In this document: positions 9,020 through 17,343 of the stretch, piece by piece
Numbering within the stretch: position 1 is the stretch's first letter
How the letters are laid out: each line of letters starts with the position of its first letter
DNA from: an uncultured Alphaproteobacteria bacterium
GTDB taxonomy: Bacteria > Pseudomonadota > Alphaproteobacteria > UBA8366 > JADFVY01
NCBI GenBank assembly: GCA_947259795.1
Contig: CAMYNJ010000005.1
Location: forward strand, 1 to 39,001
Length of the DNA stretch: 39,001 nt
Reading direction: 5' to 3'
The notes under the pieces: model-generated
The model's database searches: none
What the model was told of the DNA's origin: nothing
The model's input: only the letters and a program-made list of their open reading frames with translations
Program-made: the position numbers and the translations under genes

Positions 9020-10203
9020 CTATCCCAGCGCTTGTTCGAGATCGGCGATGACGTCCCCGACGCTCTCGATGCCGATCGACAGGCGCACCACCTCCGGGCC
9101 GGCGCCGGCGGCGAGCAGTTGCTCGTCGGTCAGTTGCCGATGCGTCGTTGAGGCCGGATGCAGGATCAGCGAGCGGGTGTCGCCGATATTGGCGAGATGG
9201 CTGATCAACTCGACACCTTCGACCAGCGCCACGCCCGCCTCGAATCCGCCCTTCAGCCCGAAGGTGAAGACGGCGCCGGCGCCCTTCGGCAGGTATTTCT
9301 GCGCCAGCGCCCGATAGGGGCTGGACTCCAGGCCGGCATGGGAGACCCAGCTTACCGCCGGATGTTTCTCGAGCCACTGCGCCACGGCCAATGCGTTGGC
9401 GGTGTGGCGTTCGACGCGTAGCGGCAAGGTCTCGATGCCCAGCAGCGTCAGCCAGGCGTTGAAGGGCGACTGGCTGGGGCCGAGGTCGCGCAGCGTCACC
9501 GCATGGCTGTAGAGGGTGAAGGCGAGGTCGCCGAAGGTTTCGGCGAAGGTCAGCCCGTGATAGCCCGGCTCGGGTTGCGACAGGCTGGGGAACTTGTCGT
9601 TCTGCAGCCAGTCGAATTTACCGGAATCGATGACCACGCCGCCCACCGCCGTGCCGTTGCCCGACAGGAATTTGGTGGTGGAATGAACCACCAGGTCGGC
9701 GCCGAATTCGATCGGCCGGCAGAGGTAAGGCGTGGCCAGGGTGTTGTCGACGATCAGCGGGATGCCGGCTTCGTGGGCGATAGCGGCGACGGGTTCGATA
9801 TCGACCACGACGCCGCCCGGATTGGCCATTTTTTGATAGCGTTACCGAACTGGTTGATCGACCCGCCGTAGAGCTTGCTGGACGCAACGAAATCGTCGCC
9901 CGGCCCCATCAGCGCGAACAGCGCCAGGATCTGCGCCGCATGGCCCGACGCCGTCGCCGTCGCGCCGCGCCCGCCCTCCAGCGCCGCCATGCGTTCCTCC
10001 AGCACCGAGACCGTCGGGTTGGTCAGGCGCGAATAGATGAAGCCAGGCGCCTGTAGATTGAATAGCGAAGCCGCATGGTCGACATCGTCGAAAACGTATG
10101 AAGTGGTCTGGTAAATCGGCGTCATACGCGCGCCGGTCACCGGGTCCGGCGCGGCGCCCGCATGGATCGACAGCGTTTCGAAACCGGGCTTGCCGTTACT
10201 CAT
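9020..10203 (-). pseudogene. metY: O-acetylhomoserine aminocarboxypropyltransferase (sulfhydrylase), disrupted by internal deletion and frameshift
   Basis: The family is a PLP enzyme that makes homocysteine from O-acetylhomoserine and sulfide. The N-terminal part (start 10203, ETLSIHAGAAPDPVTGAR, YGGSINQFGNAIKKW) and the C-terminal part (from 9829, ANPGGVVVDIEP, PLP-lysine motif HSTTKFLSG, ending near ADLEQALG) both match the family well but lie in different frames. The join is at about 9827-9836, in an A6 run. Homologues carry about 30 more residues here (the strand GW-VRWADPDDP through KAIFIES), so roughly 90 bp are missing, with a length of 3n+1. A simple -1 slip at the A run would restore the frame but not the missing strand, so function is unlikely unless this is an assembly error. 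It sits one base after the CoA-binding gene and 10 bp before the oxidoreductase. Confidence 0.85.
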
Positions 10204-10204
10204 C

Positions 10205-10705
10205 TCAAATCTTTCGTTTCTTGCTGGAGATTACACCGGAATTGATGCCGTGCCAGCCAAGCTCGCCGCACAGTCGGGCATATTCGATCTTGGGACAGCG
10301 GTTCATCACCACCTTCAGGCCGGCTTCCCCGGCGATGCGCGCGGCCTCATCGTTGCGGATTCCCAGCTGCAGCCACAGCACTTTCGCGCCGATCCGCACT
10401 GCATCTTCGGCGATCTGGACGCATTCCTCCGGCTTGCGGAAGACGTCGACCATGTCGATTTTTTCCCCGATATCGGCAAGGCTCTTCGCCACCGGTTCGC
10501 CGAGAATCATCTGACCTTCGGCCACGGGGTTCACCGGGATGACGCGATAACCCTTCTGCTGCAGATACTTCATCACGAAGAAGCTGGGCCGGTTCCAGTT
10601 GGTGCTGGCGCCGACCATGGCAATGGTCTTCACTTCGCACAGGATGTCGCGGATATAGGCGTCGCTGTAATCGTCATGCCCGGCCGCCGGTGTCGTACCG
10701 TCCAT
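10205..10705 (-). CDS. CoA-binding domain protein (YccU-like)
   Basis: This protein of about 166 residues has the CoA-binding Rossmann-like fold: IAMVGASTNWNRPSFFVMKYL, then GYRVIPVNPVAEGQMILGEPV, and MVDVFRKPEEC. It ends with the CPKIEYARL segment typical of the family. The role is not well defined; related domains occur in succinyl-CoA synthetase-like proteins. The start is set at the ATG at 10705, which overlaps the upstream gene's TGA stop by one base (TGATG), a sign of translational coupling; a GTG one codon earlier is possible. The downstream sulfhydrylase begins one base after the stop, a recurrent neighbour pair in alphaproteobacteria. Confidence 0.88.
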   Translation of the reverse strand: MDGTTPAAGHDDYSDAYIRDILCEVKTIAMVGASTNWNRPSFFVMKYLQQKGYRVIPVNPVAEGQMILGEPVAKSLADIGEKIDMVDVFRKPEECVQIAEDAVRIGAKVLWLQLGIRNDEAARIAGEAGLKVVMNRCPKIEYARLCGELGWHGINSGVISSKKRKI

Positions 10706-11511
10706 CACTTGTGCTTCCAGGCCGGTTTGCGCTTGCCGATGAAGGCGTCGATCCCTTCGCCGGCGTCATGGAACATCATGTTGCAGGCCATTTCGGTCGC
10801 CGCGAAGCCATAAGCCTCCTCCATGCCCATTTCCAGCTGGCGATAGAAGACGCGCTTGCCGGCGGCGACCGCGGCCCCGGATTTCGCCGCGACCGTGCCC
10901 GCGAGCGCGTCGGTCTTTTCGTCCAGTTCCGCCGCCGCCACCGCATAATTGACCAGCCCGAAATCGACAGCCTTCTCAGCGGAAACGAACTCGCCGGTGA
11001 ACAGCATCTCGAAGGCCCGCTTGCGTCCCAGATTGCGCGACAGCGCCACGCCCGGCGTCATGCAGAACAGCCCCACATCGATGCCCGAGGTCGCGAAGCT
11101 GGCCTCGGTCGAGGCCACGGCCAGGTCCGCATTGGCGACCATCTGGCAGCCGGCGGCCGCGGCGATGCCGTGGACACGCGCGATCACCGGCTGGGGGATG
11201 CGCTGCATCGTGGTCATCATGCGGCCGCATTTGGCGAACAGATGCTCGTAGTAGTCCCGGCGCGGATTGGCGCGCATTTCCTTCAGGTCGTGGCCGGCGC
11301 AGAAGGCCTTGCCCTCGCCGCCGACAATCACGACCCGCACGGAGCCGTCTTCGGCAATTTCGTCCAGGGCGCCCTGCAGGGCGTCCAGCATCGCCTCCGA
11401 CAGCGCATTGTATTGTTGCGGCCGGTTCAGCGTGAGCCTGCAGATTCCGTCCGCATCGTGGCGCAGCAGGATATCTTCGCCCTGCGCCGCTTTCTTCGCT
11501 GTGCCGACCAT
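10705..11511 (-). CDS. Enoyl-CoA hydratase/isomerase family protein, ECHDC3-like
   Basis: This 268-residue crotonase-fold protein shows RLTLNRPQQYNALSEAML, the oxyanion-hole segments AFCAGHDLKEM and HGIAAAAGCQMVANADLAVAS, and a C-terminal helix (AFIGKRKPAW). The two catalytic glutamates of true enoyl-CoA hydratases are not present: the first position reads Q in AAGCQMV, and the second region reads SGIDVGLFC instead of a PE motif. Together with FATSGIDVGLFCMTPGVAL this matches the ECHDC3 type, whose activity is unclear, so ordinary hydratase activity should not be assumed. The start is at ATG 11511 with AGGAG upstream; a longer open frame to 12057 overlaps the divergent thioesterase and is rejected. 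It is the first gene of a four-gene operon. Confidence 0.9.
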   Translation of the reverse strand: MVGTAKKAAQGEDILLRHDADGICRLTLNRPQQYNALSEAMLDALQGALDEIAEDGSVRVVIVGGEGKAFCAGHDLKEMRANPRRDYYEHLFAKCGRMMTTMQRIPQPVIARVHGIAAAAGCQMVANADLAVASTEASFATSGIDVGLFCMTPGVALSRNLGRKRAFEMLFTGEFVSAEKAVDFGLVNYAVAAAELDEKTDALAGTVAAKSGAAVAAGKRVFYRQLEMGMEEAYGFAATEMACNMMFHDAGEGIDAFIGKRKPAWKHK

Positions 11512-11604
11512 CCAACTGCTCCTGATCTCTTTCCTCTGAACCGGAATGATTAAGACATGCAAGGGATATTGGCAAGCAGGCGGCAATCCGCCATAACGGC
11601 CTTC

Positions 11605-12045
11605 ATGAAAGCGGAGTCGCCACGCATCACGATCGCGGAATTCGACGCCATTTGCGCCGCCGAGGGCGGCATGGTGGAACATTACGGCTTCGTCACCGAT
11701 CATATCGGCTATGGCGAGGCGCGGGTGCGCATGCCGATCGACCACGCCCATATCAGGGCCGGCGGAACCGTGTCGGGGCCGGCAATGATGGCGCTCGGCG
11801 ATTTCGCCGTCTATGCACTGGTCATGGGGATGATCGGCCCGGCCCGGTTGGCGGTCACCACCAGCCTCAACGTCAATTTCCTGCGCCGTCCCGCGCCAGT
11901 CGATCTGCTGGCCGAGGCGACGATCCTGAAGCTCGGCAAACGGCTGGCCGTGGGCGCGGTGAACATCCATTCCCTGGGCGACGACAACCCGGTCGCGCAT
12001 CTGACGGCGACCTATTCCATCCCGCCGCCGGGACAACGCGGCTGA
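11605..12045 (+). CDS. PaaI-family hotdog-fold thioesterase
   Basis: This 146-residue protein has a single hotdog domain: the long-helix region ICAAEGGMVEHYGF, the active-site-side segment HIRAGGTVSGPAMMALGDFAVY, and the paired strand VTTSLNVNFLRRPAP. Members hydrolyse acyl-CoA thioesters in the cytoplasm; the acyl substrate cannot be named. ATG 11605 (MKAESPRITI) is preferred to the upstream start at 11557, because homologous proteins begin near there and the extra residues are low-quality basic sequence. It diverges from the enoyl-CoA hydratase-like gene across about 90 bp and may share acyl-CoA metabolism with it. Confidence 0.88.
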   Translation: MKAESPRITIAEFDAICAAEGGMVEHYGFVTDHIGYGEARVRMPIDHAHIRAGGTVSGPAMMALGDFAVYALVMGMIGPARLAVTTSLNVNFLRRPAPVDLLAEATILKLGKRLAVGAVNIHSLGDDNPVAHLTATYSIPPPGQRG

Positions 12046-12148
12046 CAAATCCCGCAATTCAGCGGCAAAACAATGGATTATGCCGCGGTAAAATGATACC
12101 GCAATTGTAACTAATTGTTTTATAAAGAATATCGCCGAACATTAGTCA

Positions 12149-12177
12149 TTGACATGCGCCGCCCGCTCGCCTAAAAC
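12149..12177 (+). promoter_or_regulatory. Sigma-70-type promoter for rplM-rpsI
   Basis: A perfect -35 box TTGACA (12149-12154) is separated by exactly 17 bp from a -10-like TAAAAC (12172-12177), inside an AT-rich stretch that follows the thioesterase gene. It lies about 90 bp upstream of the rplM start codon, leaving an untranslated leader in which L13-type autoregulation could act. Confidence 0.7.
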
Positions 12178-12268
12178 AGCGCCGCAACCGGGGTGGGCCG
12201 TGCGGGTCTGCCCCCGTATTTTCTTCGACAGGCTTCCGGCCAGGCGCCGGATATTGAGAGGCAAGACC

Positions 12269-12745
12269 ATGCTGAACGGCATGAAAACCTATACGATGAA
12301 GCCCTCCGAGATCGAGAAGAAGTGGCTGATCGTCGATGCCGAGGACATTGTCCTTGGCCGTATGGCATCGATCATCGCCAATATTCTTCGCGGCAAGCAC
12401 AAGCCGGGCTATACGCCGCATATGGACTGCGGCGACAATGTGATCGTCATCAATGCCGAGAAGGTCAAGCTGACCGGCAAGAAGCTGACGGACAAGAAAT
12501 ATTACTGGCACACCGGTTACCCCGGCGGCATCAAGGAGCGCACGGCCGAAAAGATCCTCGGCGGTGCCCATCCGGAACGGGTGATCATCAAGGCCATCGA
12601 GCGGATGATCCCGCGCGGGCCCCTGGGTCGCCAGCAGATGAAGAACCTGAAGGTTTATGCGGGCACCGAGCATCCCCATGAAGCGCAGCAGCCGGCGCCG
12701 CTGGATATTGCCGCGATGAACCCCAAGAACAAGAGGATCGCGTAG
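12269..12745 (+). CDS. rplM: 50S ribosomal protein L13
   Basis: L13 is an early-assembling protein of the large ribosomal subunit. The 158-residue product carries the conserved features [48 protein letters not shown], and the [12 protein letters not shown] and [16 protein letters not shown] segments. ATG 12269 (MLNGMKTY) is chosen because GAGAGG stands seven bases upstream; ATG 12281 (MKTYTMK) is the alternative, and homologues often begin there. A longer frame from 12149 would place the promoter inside the gene and is rejected. rpsI follows after two bases, the standard ribosomal operon. Confidence 0.97.
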   Translation: MLNGMKTYTMKPSEIEKKWLIVDAEDIVLGRMASIIANILRGKHKPGYTPHMDCGDNVIVINAEKVKLTGKKLTDKKYYWHTGYPGGIKERTAEKILGGAHPERVIIKAIERMIPRGPLGRQQMKNLKVYAGTEHPHEAQQPAPLDIAAMNPKNKRIA

Positions 12746-12747
12746 AG

Positions 12748-13254
12748 ATGGCCGACGAGCAGAACGAAACCGAGACCACGACGGTCACCGATCTGGCGGA
12801 CCTCGGCGAGGCCGCGGGCGTTGTCGAGACGGCCGCCGCGCCACTGTATGAGAAAAAGATCGACGGTCAGGGCCGCGCTTACGCCACCGGCAAGCGCAAG
12901 AACGCCGTCGCCCGCGTCTGGATCAAGCCGGGCAGCGGCAAGATCGTCGTCAACGGCCGGGACGTCGCGGTCTATTTTGCGCGCCCGACCCAGCAGATGG
13001 TGATCCAGCAGCCCTTCCAGACCGCCAACCGCTCCGACCAGTATGATGTCACCTGCACCGTCAAGGGCGGCGGGCTTTCCGGTCAGGCCGGCGCGGTGCG
13101 CCACGGCATCAGCCGGGCGCTGACCAACTTCGAACCCGAACTGCGCGGCGCCCTGAAGTCGGGCGGGTTCCTGACCCGGGACTCCCGCATGGTGGAGCGC
13201 AAGAAGTACGGCCGCGCGAAGGCGCGACGCAGCTTCCAGTTCTCCAAGCGTTAA
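12748..13254 (+). CDS. rpsI: 30S ribosomal protein S9
   Basis: S9 binds 16S rRNA in the 30S head, and its C-terminal tail reaches the P-site tRNA. The 168-residue product has an alphaproteobacterial acidic N-terminal extension of about 35 residues ([21 protein letters not shown]). The core follows with [39 protein letters not shown] and [18 protein letters not shown]. It ends in the basic SFQFSKR tail that contacts the tRNA. It starts two bases after rplM and ends 26 bp before a strong terminator. Confidence 0.97.
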   Translation: MADEQNETETTTVTDLADLGEAAGVVETAAAPLYEKKIDGQGRAYATGKRKNAVARVWIKPGSGKIVVNGRDVAVYFARPTQQMVIQQPFQTANRSDQYDVTCTVKGGGLSGQAGAVRHGISRALTNFEPELRGALKSGGFLTRDSRMVERKKYGRAKARRSFQFSKR

Positions 13255-13280
13255 TACCGCAGCGGGATATTGCATCGCCG

Positions 13281-13314
13281 AAGGGCGTCCCCAAGCGGGA
13301 CGCCCTTTTGTTTT
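13281..13314 (+). terminator. Rho-independent terminator of rplM-rpsI
   Basis: A perfect 11-bp stem, AAGGGCGTCCC (13281-13291) with GGGACGCCCTT (13297-13307), encloses a five-base loop. A T-rich tract (TTTTGTTTTG) follows directly. The stem is GC-rich and lies 26 bp after the rpsI stop. Confidence 0.92.
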
Positions 13315-13341
13315 GTGCCGAATTCGGGTAGGAACCAGACC

Positions 13342-14400
13342 ATGTCAGCAAACCAGTCGAACGACAAAGTCAGAGTCGGTATTCTCGGGGCCAGCGGTTA
13401 TACGGGGGCGGAGCTTGTACGTCTGCTGGTGCGCCATCCGGGCGTGGAGATCGCGCTGTTGACCGCGGACCGTCATGCGGGCAAGCCGCTGGGCGAGGTT
13501 TTTCCGCATCTAGCCAGGCTGGCGCTGCCCGATCTGGTGAAGATCGACGATGCCGATTGGGGCAAGCTGGATTTCGTCTTCTGCGCCCTGCCGCACGCCA
13601 CCACCCAGAAGGTGATCGCCGGCCTGCCGGAGTCCCTGAAGGTCTGCGACCTGTCGGCCGATTTTCGGCTGCGCGACGTGGCCACCTACGCCCAGTGGTA
13701 TGGCGGCGCGCATCAGGCGCCGGAGCTTCAGAAGCAGGCAATCTACGGCCTGACCGAGGCCTACCGGGAAGACATCGCCGGGGCCCGGCTGGTGGCCAAT
13801 CCGGGCTGCTATACGACGACCGCCGAACTGCCGCTGATGCCGCTGCTGGAAGCGGGGCTGATCTCCCCAGACGGCATCATCATCGACGCCAAGTCGGGCG
13901 TCAGCGGCGCCGGGCGGTCGGAGAAGCAGGCCAACCTCCATACCGAGGTCAGCGAGGGCATCCACGCCTATGCCGTCGCGGCGCACCGCCATGCGCCGGA
14001 GATCGAACAGGAACTGGCGGCGGCCGCCGGCCGGCCGGTGACGGTCAGTTTCACGCCGCATCTGATGCCGATGAACCGGGGCATCCTGGCGACGATCTAT
14101 GTGTCGCTGGTCGACGGCGCCGATGCCGAAGACCTGCGCGTGGCCCTGGCCGTGCGGTATGATCCCGAGCCCTTCGTCCATGTGCTGCCGATAGGCCGGT
14201 CGCCGGCGACCCGCGACGTGCGCGGGTCGAACCATTGTCTGATCGGCGTCTTCGCCGACCGCGTGCCGGGCCGCGCCATCCTGCTGTCGGTCACCGACAA
14301 CCTGGTCAAGGGCGCGTCCGGCCAGGCGATCCAGAACATGAACGTGATGTGCGGCCTGCCCGAAACCATGGGGCTGGAGCAGGAAGCCCTGTTCCCGTAG
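13342..14400 (+). CDS. argC: N-acetyl-gamma-glutamyl-phosphate reductase
   Basis: This enzyme carries out the third step of arginine synthesis, NADPH reduction of N-acetylglutamyl phosphate to the semialdehyde. The 352-residue product has the N-terminal dinucleotide fold VGILGASGYTGAELVRLL and a catalytic cysteine in VANPGCYTTTAELPL (about residue 157). The SGVSGAGRS substrate loop and the HRHAPEIEQEL and TPHLMPMNRGI motifs are also present, typical of the long type I ArgC. ATG 13342 is preceded by TAGGAACC; an upstream in-frame start at 13270 lies inside the terminator and is rejected. No other arg genes are present. It stands just after rpsI, a placement often seen in Rhodospirillales. Confidence 0.96.
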   Translation: MSANQSNDKVRVGILGASGYTGAELVRLLVRHPGVEIALLTADRHAGKPLGEVFPHLARLALPDLVKIDDADWGKLDFVFCALPHATTQKVIAGLPESLKVCDLSADFRLRDVATYAQWYGGAHQAPELQKQAIYGLTEAYREDIAGARLVANPGCYTTTAELPLMPLLEAGLISPDGIIIDAKSGVSGAGRSEKQANLHTEVSEGIHAYAVAAHRHAPEIEQELAAAAGRPVTVSFTPHLMPMNRGILATIYVSLVDGADAEDLRVALAVRYDPEPFVHVLPIGRSPATRDVRGSNHCLIGVFADRVPGRAILLSVTDNLVKGASGQAIQNMNVMCGLPETMGLEQEALFP

Positions 14401-14410
14401 TAACCAATCA

Positions 14411-14986
14411 ATGGTGCAAGAAGTTCTCGAAGCTCCGGATATTGTCCGGCTAATCAGGACAGACATTTGGCGGATGCGGGCGCTCGCCGCCGCCGCAGCC
14501 CTGGAACTACCGGATAGCTGGATCGGCGCCGGTTTCGTCCGCAACGCGGTCTGGGACACCCTGCACGGCTACGACCGTCCGACCGCGCTCAACGACGTCG
14601 ACGTCCTGTATTTCGATCCGCGCGACCCTTCGCGCGAGGCGGAACGCAGCCACGAGCAGCGGCTGGCGCAGGATATGCCCGGCGTGCCGTGGAGTGTGCG
14701 CAATCAGGCGCGCATGCATCTGCGAAACGGCGATGCGCCCTACCGGTCGGTGTTGGACGCCATGCGCTACTGGGGTGAGACCCCCACGGGCGTCGCCATG
14801 CGGCTGGGCAGAGAGAGCCACCTAGAGCTTATCGCCGCCTATGGTATCGATGACCTTGTGAACCTTGAGGTGTGGCCGACTCCCAGCTTTGCGGGAAAGC
14901 TGCATGTCTATCGGGCGCGTATGAGAAAGAAACGCTGGACTACGATATGGCCGCGCCTCACCGTCCATATGACGTCCCGTCCATGA
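14411..14986 (+). CDS. Nucleotidyltransferase-fold family protein (NTP_transf_6 type)
   Basis: This 191-residue protein has the short pol-beta-like nucleotidyltransferase layout. An N-terminal helix leads to the glycine turn SWIGAGFVRNAVWDTLHG, then the metal-binding acidic pair in ALNDVDVLYFDP, the helix EQRLAQDMPGVPWSVRNQARMH, and TPTGVAMRL. It is the family annotated as nucleotidyltransferase family protein (DUF925-like); substrate and cellular role are not established. It starts 10 bp after the argC stop and precedes the gamma-carbonic anhydrase gene by about 40 bp. The basic C-terminal tail is typical. Confidence 0.82.
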   Translation: MVQEVLEAPDIVRLIRTDIWRMRALAAAAALELPDSWIGAGFVRNAVWDTLHGYDRPTALNDVDVLYFDPRDPSREAERSHEQRLAQDMPGVPWSVRNQARMHLRNGDAPYRSVLDAMRYWGETPTGVAMRLGRESHLELIAAYGIDDLVNLEVWPTPSFAGKLHVYRARMRKKRWTTIWPRLTVHMTSRP

Positions 14987-15026
14987 CGCCAGGCGCCGCA
15001 TGATGAACGGACAGGAGGAGTCCAGC

Positions 15027-15569
15027 ATGCCGATCACGATCGTGCCCTTCCGGGGCGTCATGCCCCGGATCGACCCGACCGCCTTCATTGCGCCCGGCTC
15101 GAATCTCGCGGGCGACATCGAAATCGGGGCCGGCAGCAGCATCTGGCTGGGTTGCCAGTTGCGCGGCGATGTCAACGTCATACGTATCGGCGAGAAGGTC
15201 AATCTCCAGGACGGCAGCGTGGTTCACGTATCCAGCAAAGGGCAGGGGACGCTGATCGGCGACCGCTGCACCATCGCCCATATGGTGCTGCTGCATGACT
15301 GCAGTCTCGAGCCTGACAGCTTCGTCGGCATGAATGCCTGCGTGATGGATGGCGCGGTGGTGGAAAGCTACGCCATGGTGGCGGCCGGCGCACTGGTCAC
15401 GCCGGGCAAGCGCATACCCTCGGGCGAGCTGTGGGCCGGACGCCAGGCTCGGATCATGCGCAAACTGGCCGACGCCGAACATGCCGAAATCGACCGGCTC
15501 GCCAATCTCTATCACGACCTGTCTCGGGAATATCTGGCCGAAGGCGTGGGCGCGCCGCCATGGCCCTGA
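15027..15569 (+). CDS. Gamma-class carbonic anhydrase family protein
   Basis: This is a 180-residue left-handed beta-helix protein built on hexapeptide repeats. The three metal-binding histidines expected for gamma-carbonic anhydrases are visible: H67 (QDGSVVHV), H85 and H90 (CTIAHMVLLHDC). N-terminal features (FIAPGSNLAGDIEIG) and the C-terminal helix fit the YrdA/CaiE-like group, which hydrates CO2 weakly or has unknown substrates. ATG 15027 is selected because a perfect AGGAGG ends eight bases upstream; the longer in-frame start at 15000 lacks a comparable site. Confidence 0.92.
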   Translation: MPITIVPFRGVMPRIDPTAFIAPGSNLAGDIEIGAGSSIWLGCQLRGDVNVIRIGEKVNLQDGSVVHVSSKGQGTLIGDRCTIAHMVLLHDCSLEPDSFVGMNACVMDGAVVESYAMVAAGALVTPGKRIPSGELWAGRQARIMRKLADAEHAEIDRLANLYHDLSREYLAEGVGAPPWP

Positions 15570-15639
15570 AACGGCGGTTTTATCGGAATCGGTTGTCTTT
15601 TCCGATTGATCGGCATGGGCTCGCCGGTTAACACCGCGC

Positions 15640-16230
15640 ATGTTTGAATTCGCCGCCGCGGTCTTTTTCCTCATCGTCACGCCGGGAACCGGGGTTCTTT
15701 CCACCGCCGGCGTCGGTTCGGGGTTCGGATACCGTCCCGGTCTGGCCTATGTTACGGGCCTGTGGGCCGGGAACAATCTCGTCGCCGGACTGGTGATCTC
15801 CGGCGTGGCCGCGACGCTGCTGTCCTTTCCCTGGCTGCGCGCCGTGCTGCTGTGGGGGTCGGCGGCCTATCTGCTGTGGCTGGCGGCGAAGATCGCCTTC
15901 GCCGGGTCGAAGGTCGCCTTCATCCATTCCGAGCGAGCGCCCGGCCTGTGGAACGGGCTGGCCCTGCAGCCCATCAACCCCAAGGCCTATGCCGTCAACA
16001 CGGCGCTGTTTTCCGGCTTCGCCTTCATGCCGCAAGCGCTTGCGACCGAGACCCTGATCAAGGTCCTGATCCTGAACCTCATCTGGATTCCGATCCACCT
16101 GGCCTGGCTGTGGGCCGGCGTGACCCTGCGCCGCCTCGACCTCGCCGCCTCGATACAGCGGGTGATCAACATGGTCATGGCCACCTCGATGCTGATAGTG
16201 GTCGGGCTGGCGGTTCATTCCCAGCTCTGA
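15640..16230 (+). CDS. LysE/RhtB-type amino-acid exporter family protein
   Basis: This 196-residue inner-membrane protein has about six hydrophobic segments. It starts with the hallmark of the family, a first helix ending in VTPGTGVLSTAGVGSGFG. The second family mark follows the central loop: LQPINPKAYAVNTALFSGFA. These proteins export amino acids or homoserine-lactone-like metabolites; the substrate cannot be read here. It stands 70 bp after the carbonic anhydrase gene with its own spacing, so co-transcription is uncertain. Confidence 0.87.
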   Translation: MFEFAAAVFFLIVTPGTGVLSTAGVGSGFGYRPGLAYVTGLWAGNNLVAGLVISGVAATLLSFPWLRAVLLWGSAAYLLWLAAKIAFAGSKVAFIHSERAPGLWNGLALQPINPKAYAVNTALFSGFAFMPQALATETLIKVLILNLIWIPIHLAWLWAGVTLRRLDLAASIQRVINMVMATSMLIVVGLAVHSQL

Positions 16231-16432
16231 GGCGCGTTACAGGCCGGGCGGCGAGGGGCGCGGTTGATATACGATCGGGCCACTGACCGACTATCTGCGC
16301 ACATTCAGCACATGTTGGCTTGGGATCATTTGGCAGACATTCAGGGGCAGTGCGATGAACGGCTGCTGTTAGCCATGAACGGACATGGCGAAAGTTTCAT
16401 GACAAACCCGTCGCCACATGTTACCCGGCCAT

Positions 16433-17164
16433 ATGCCCGCTTCCTACGATACAATCGGCGTTAATTACTCCGATTTAAGGAAACCTGACTCCCGGATCGA
16501 GATGATGATCAGGAGAGCTCTGGGGTCCGCAAAAACCGTCCTGAATGTTGGCGCAGGAGCGGGGTCGTATGAGCCCTCCGACAGACAAGTCACGGCTGTC
16601 GAGCCTTCTGAGAAAATGATCCAGCAACGCAGTGCCTCAGCAGCTACGGTCATTCAGGGCTATGCAGAAGATTTGCCCTTTGACGACAATTCCTTTGATG
16701 CGTCAATGGCGGTTCTGACCGTTCACCATTGGACCGACAAGGGGAAAGGACTCAAAGAGATGCGTCGTGTGACGCGAGGCCCGATCATCGTACTTACTTT
16801 CGATCCTTCGCATCGGGGTATGTGGCTTGCGGACTACATTCCGGAACTTGTGAAGTTGGACGAGGCGATAATGCCAAGGATCGCTGATTATGAGGAATGG
16901 CTTGGGTCGGTAGAGATTACAGCCGTACCGGTTCCGCAAGACTGTACTGACGGTTTCTTATACGCCTATTGGCGACGGCCTTCGGCTTATCTCGACCCCA
17001 GAATTACGGCCGCCATGTCTTCCATTTGGACGGTTGGCAACGTGTCCGAGGGGGTGAGCAAGTTAAAGAACGACCTGGAATCCGGTGCGTGGGAACACCG
17101 GTACTCCGATCTGCTCAGCCTATATGAGTATGATGTTGGTTACCGCCTCGTCACGACGAAATGA
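16433..17164 (+). CDS. Class I SAM-dependent methyltransferase in a low-GC patch
   Basis: This product of about 243 residues has a Methyltransf_11-type Rossmann fold. The SAM-binding motif is VLNVGAGAGSYEP, the second acidic position is VTAVEPSEKMIQQR, and the motif DLPFDDNSFDASMAVLTVHHW is followed by LKEMRRVTRGPIIVLTFDP. The C-terminal half is less conserved and holds substrate-recognition elements (DCTDGFLYAYWRRP). The gene and its flanks (about 16270-17340) are clearly poorer in GC and use more A/T-ending codons than every neighbour, which suggests horizontal acquisition. ATG 16433 is used; an in-frame start at 16418 is possible. The 200 bp upstream hold no other recognisable feature. Confidence 0.85.
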   Translation: MPASYDTIGVNYSDLRKPDSRIEMMIRRALGSAKTVLNVGAGAGSYEPSDRQVTAVEPSEKMIQQRSASAATVIQGYAEDLPFDDNSFDASMAVLTVHHWTDKGKGLKEMRRVTRGPIIVLTFDPSHRGMWLADYIPELVKLDEAIMPRIADYEEWLGSVEITAVPVPQDCTDGFLYAYWRRPSAYLDPRITAAMSSIWTVGNVSEGVSKLKNDLESGAWEHRYSDLLSLYEYDVGYRLVTTK

Positions 17165-17343
17165 CAAATTCTCAAGATTGAGTCCGCCGTTCAGGTTCAA
17201 TGCCTCAACAGCGGAAGCCAGGGACACCTGAAAAACCCGTCCGCTTTTATGGCACAACGCGGACCTCAAAACTCGAAATGACCGCTTATTCGCGAGTAGC
17301 CAGCGTATTCGACTGAAGCCGCACATTCACAGCGGGATATTAC

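Noticed and set aside
9827-9836. Programmed -1 frameshifting at the A6 run in the sulfhydrylase gene
   Set aside because: A slip would join the frames but not restore the roughly 30 missing residues of the conserved PLP domain.
11512-12057. N-terminal extension of the enoyl-CoA hydratase-like gene
   Set aside because: It overlaps the divergent thioesterase gene and the extra residues lack family similarity; ATG 11511 has a clear ribosome-binding site.
12225-12238. Partial match to the REP-like core (CTTCGACAGGCT) in the rplM leader
   Set aside because: Only about 12 bases match and the symmetry is lost, so chance or a decayed copy cannot be separated.
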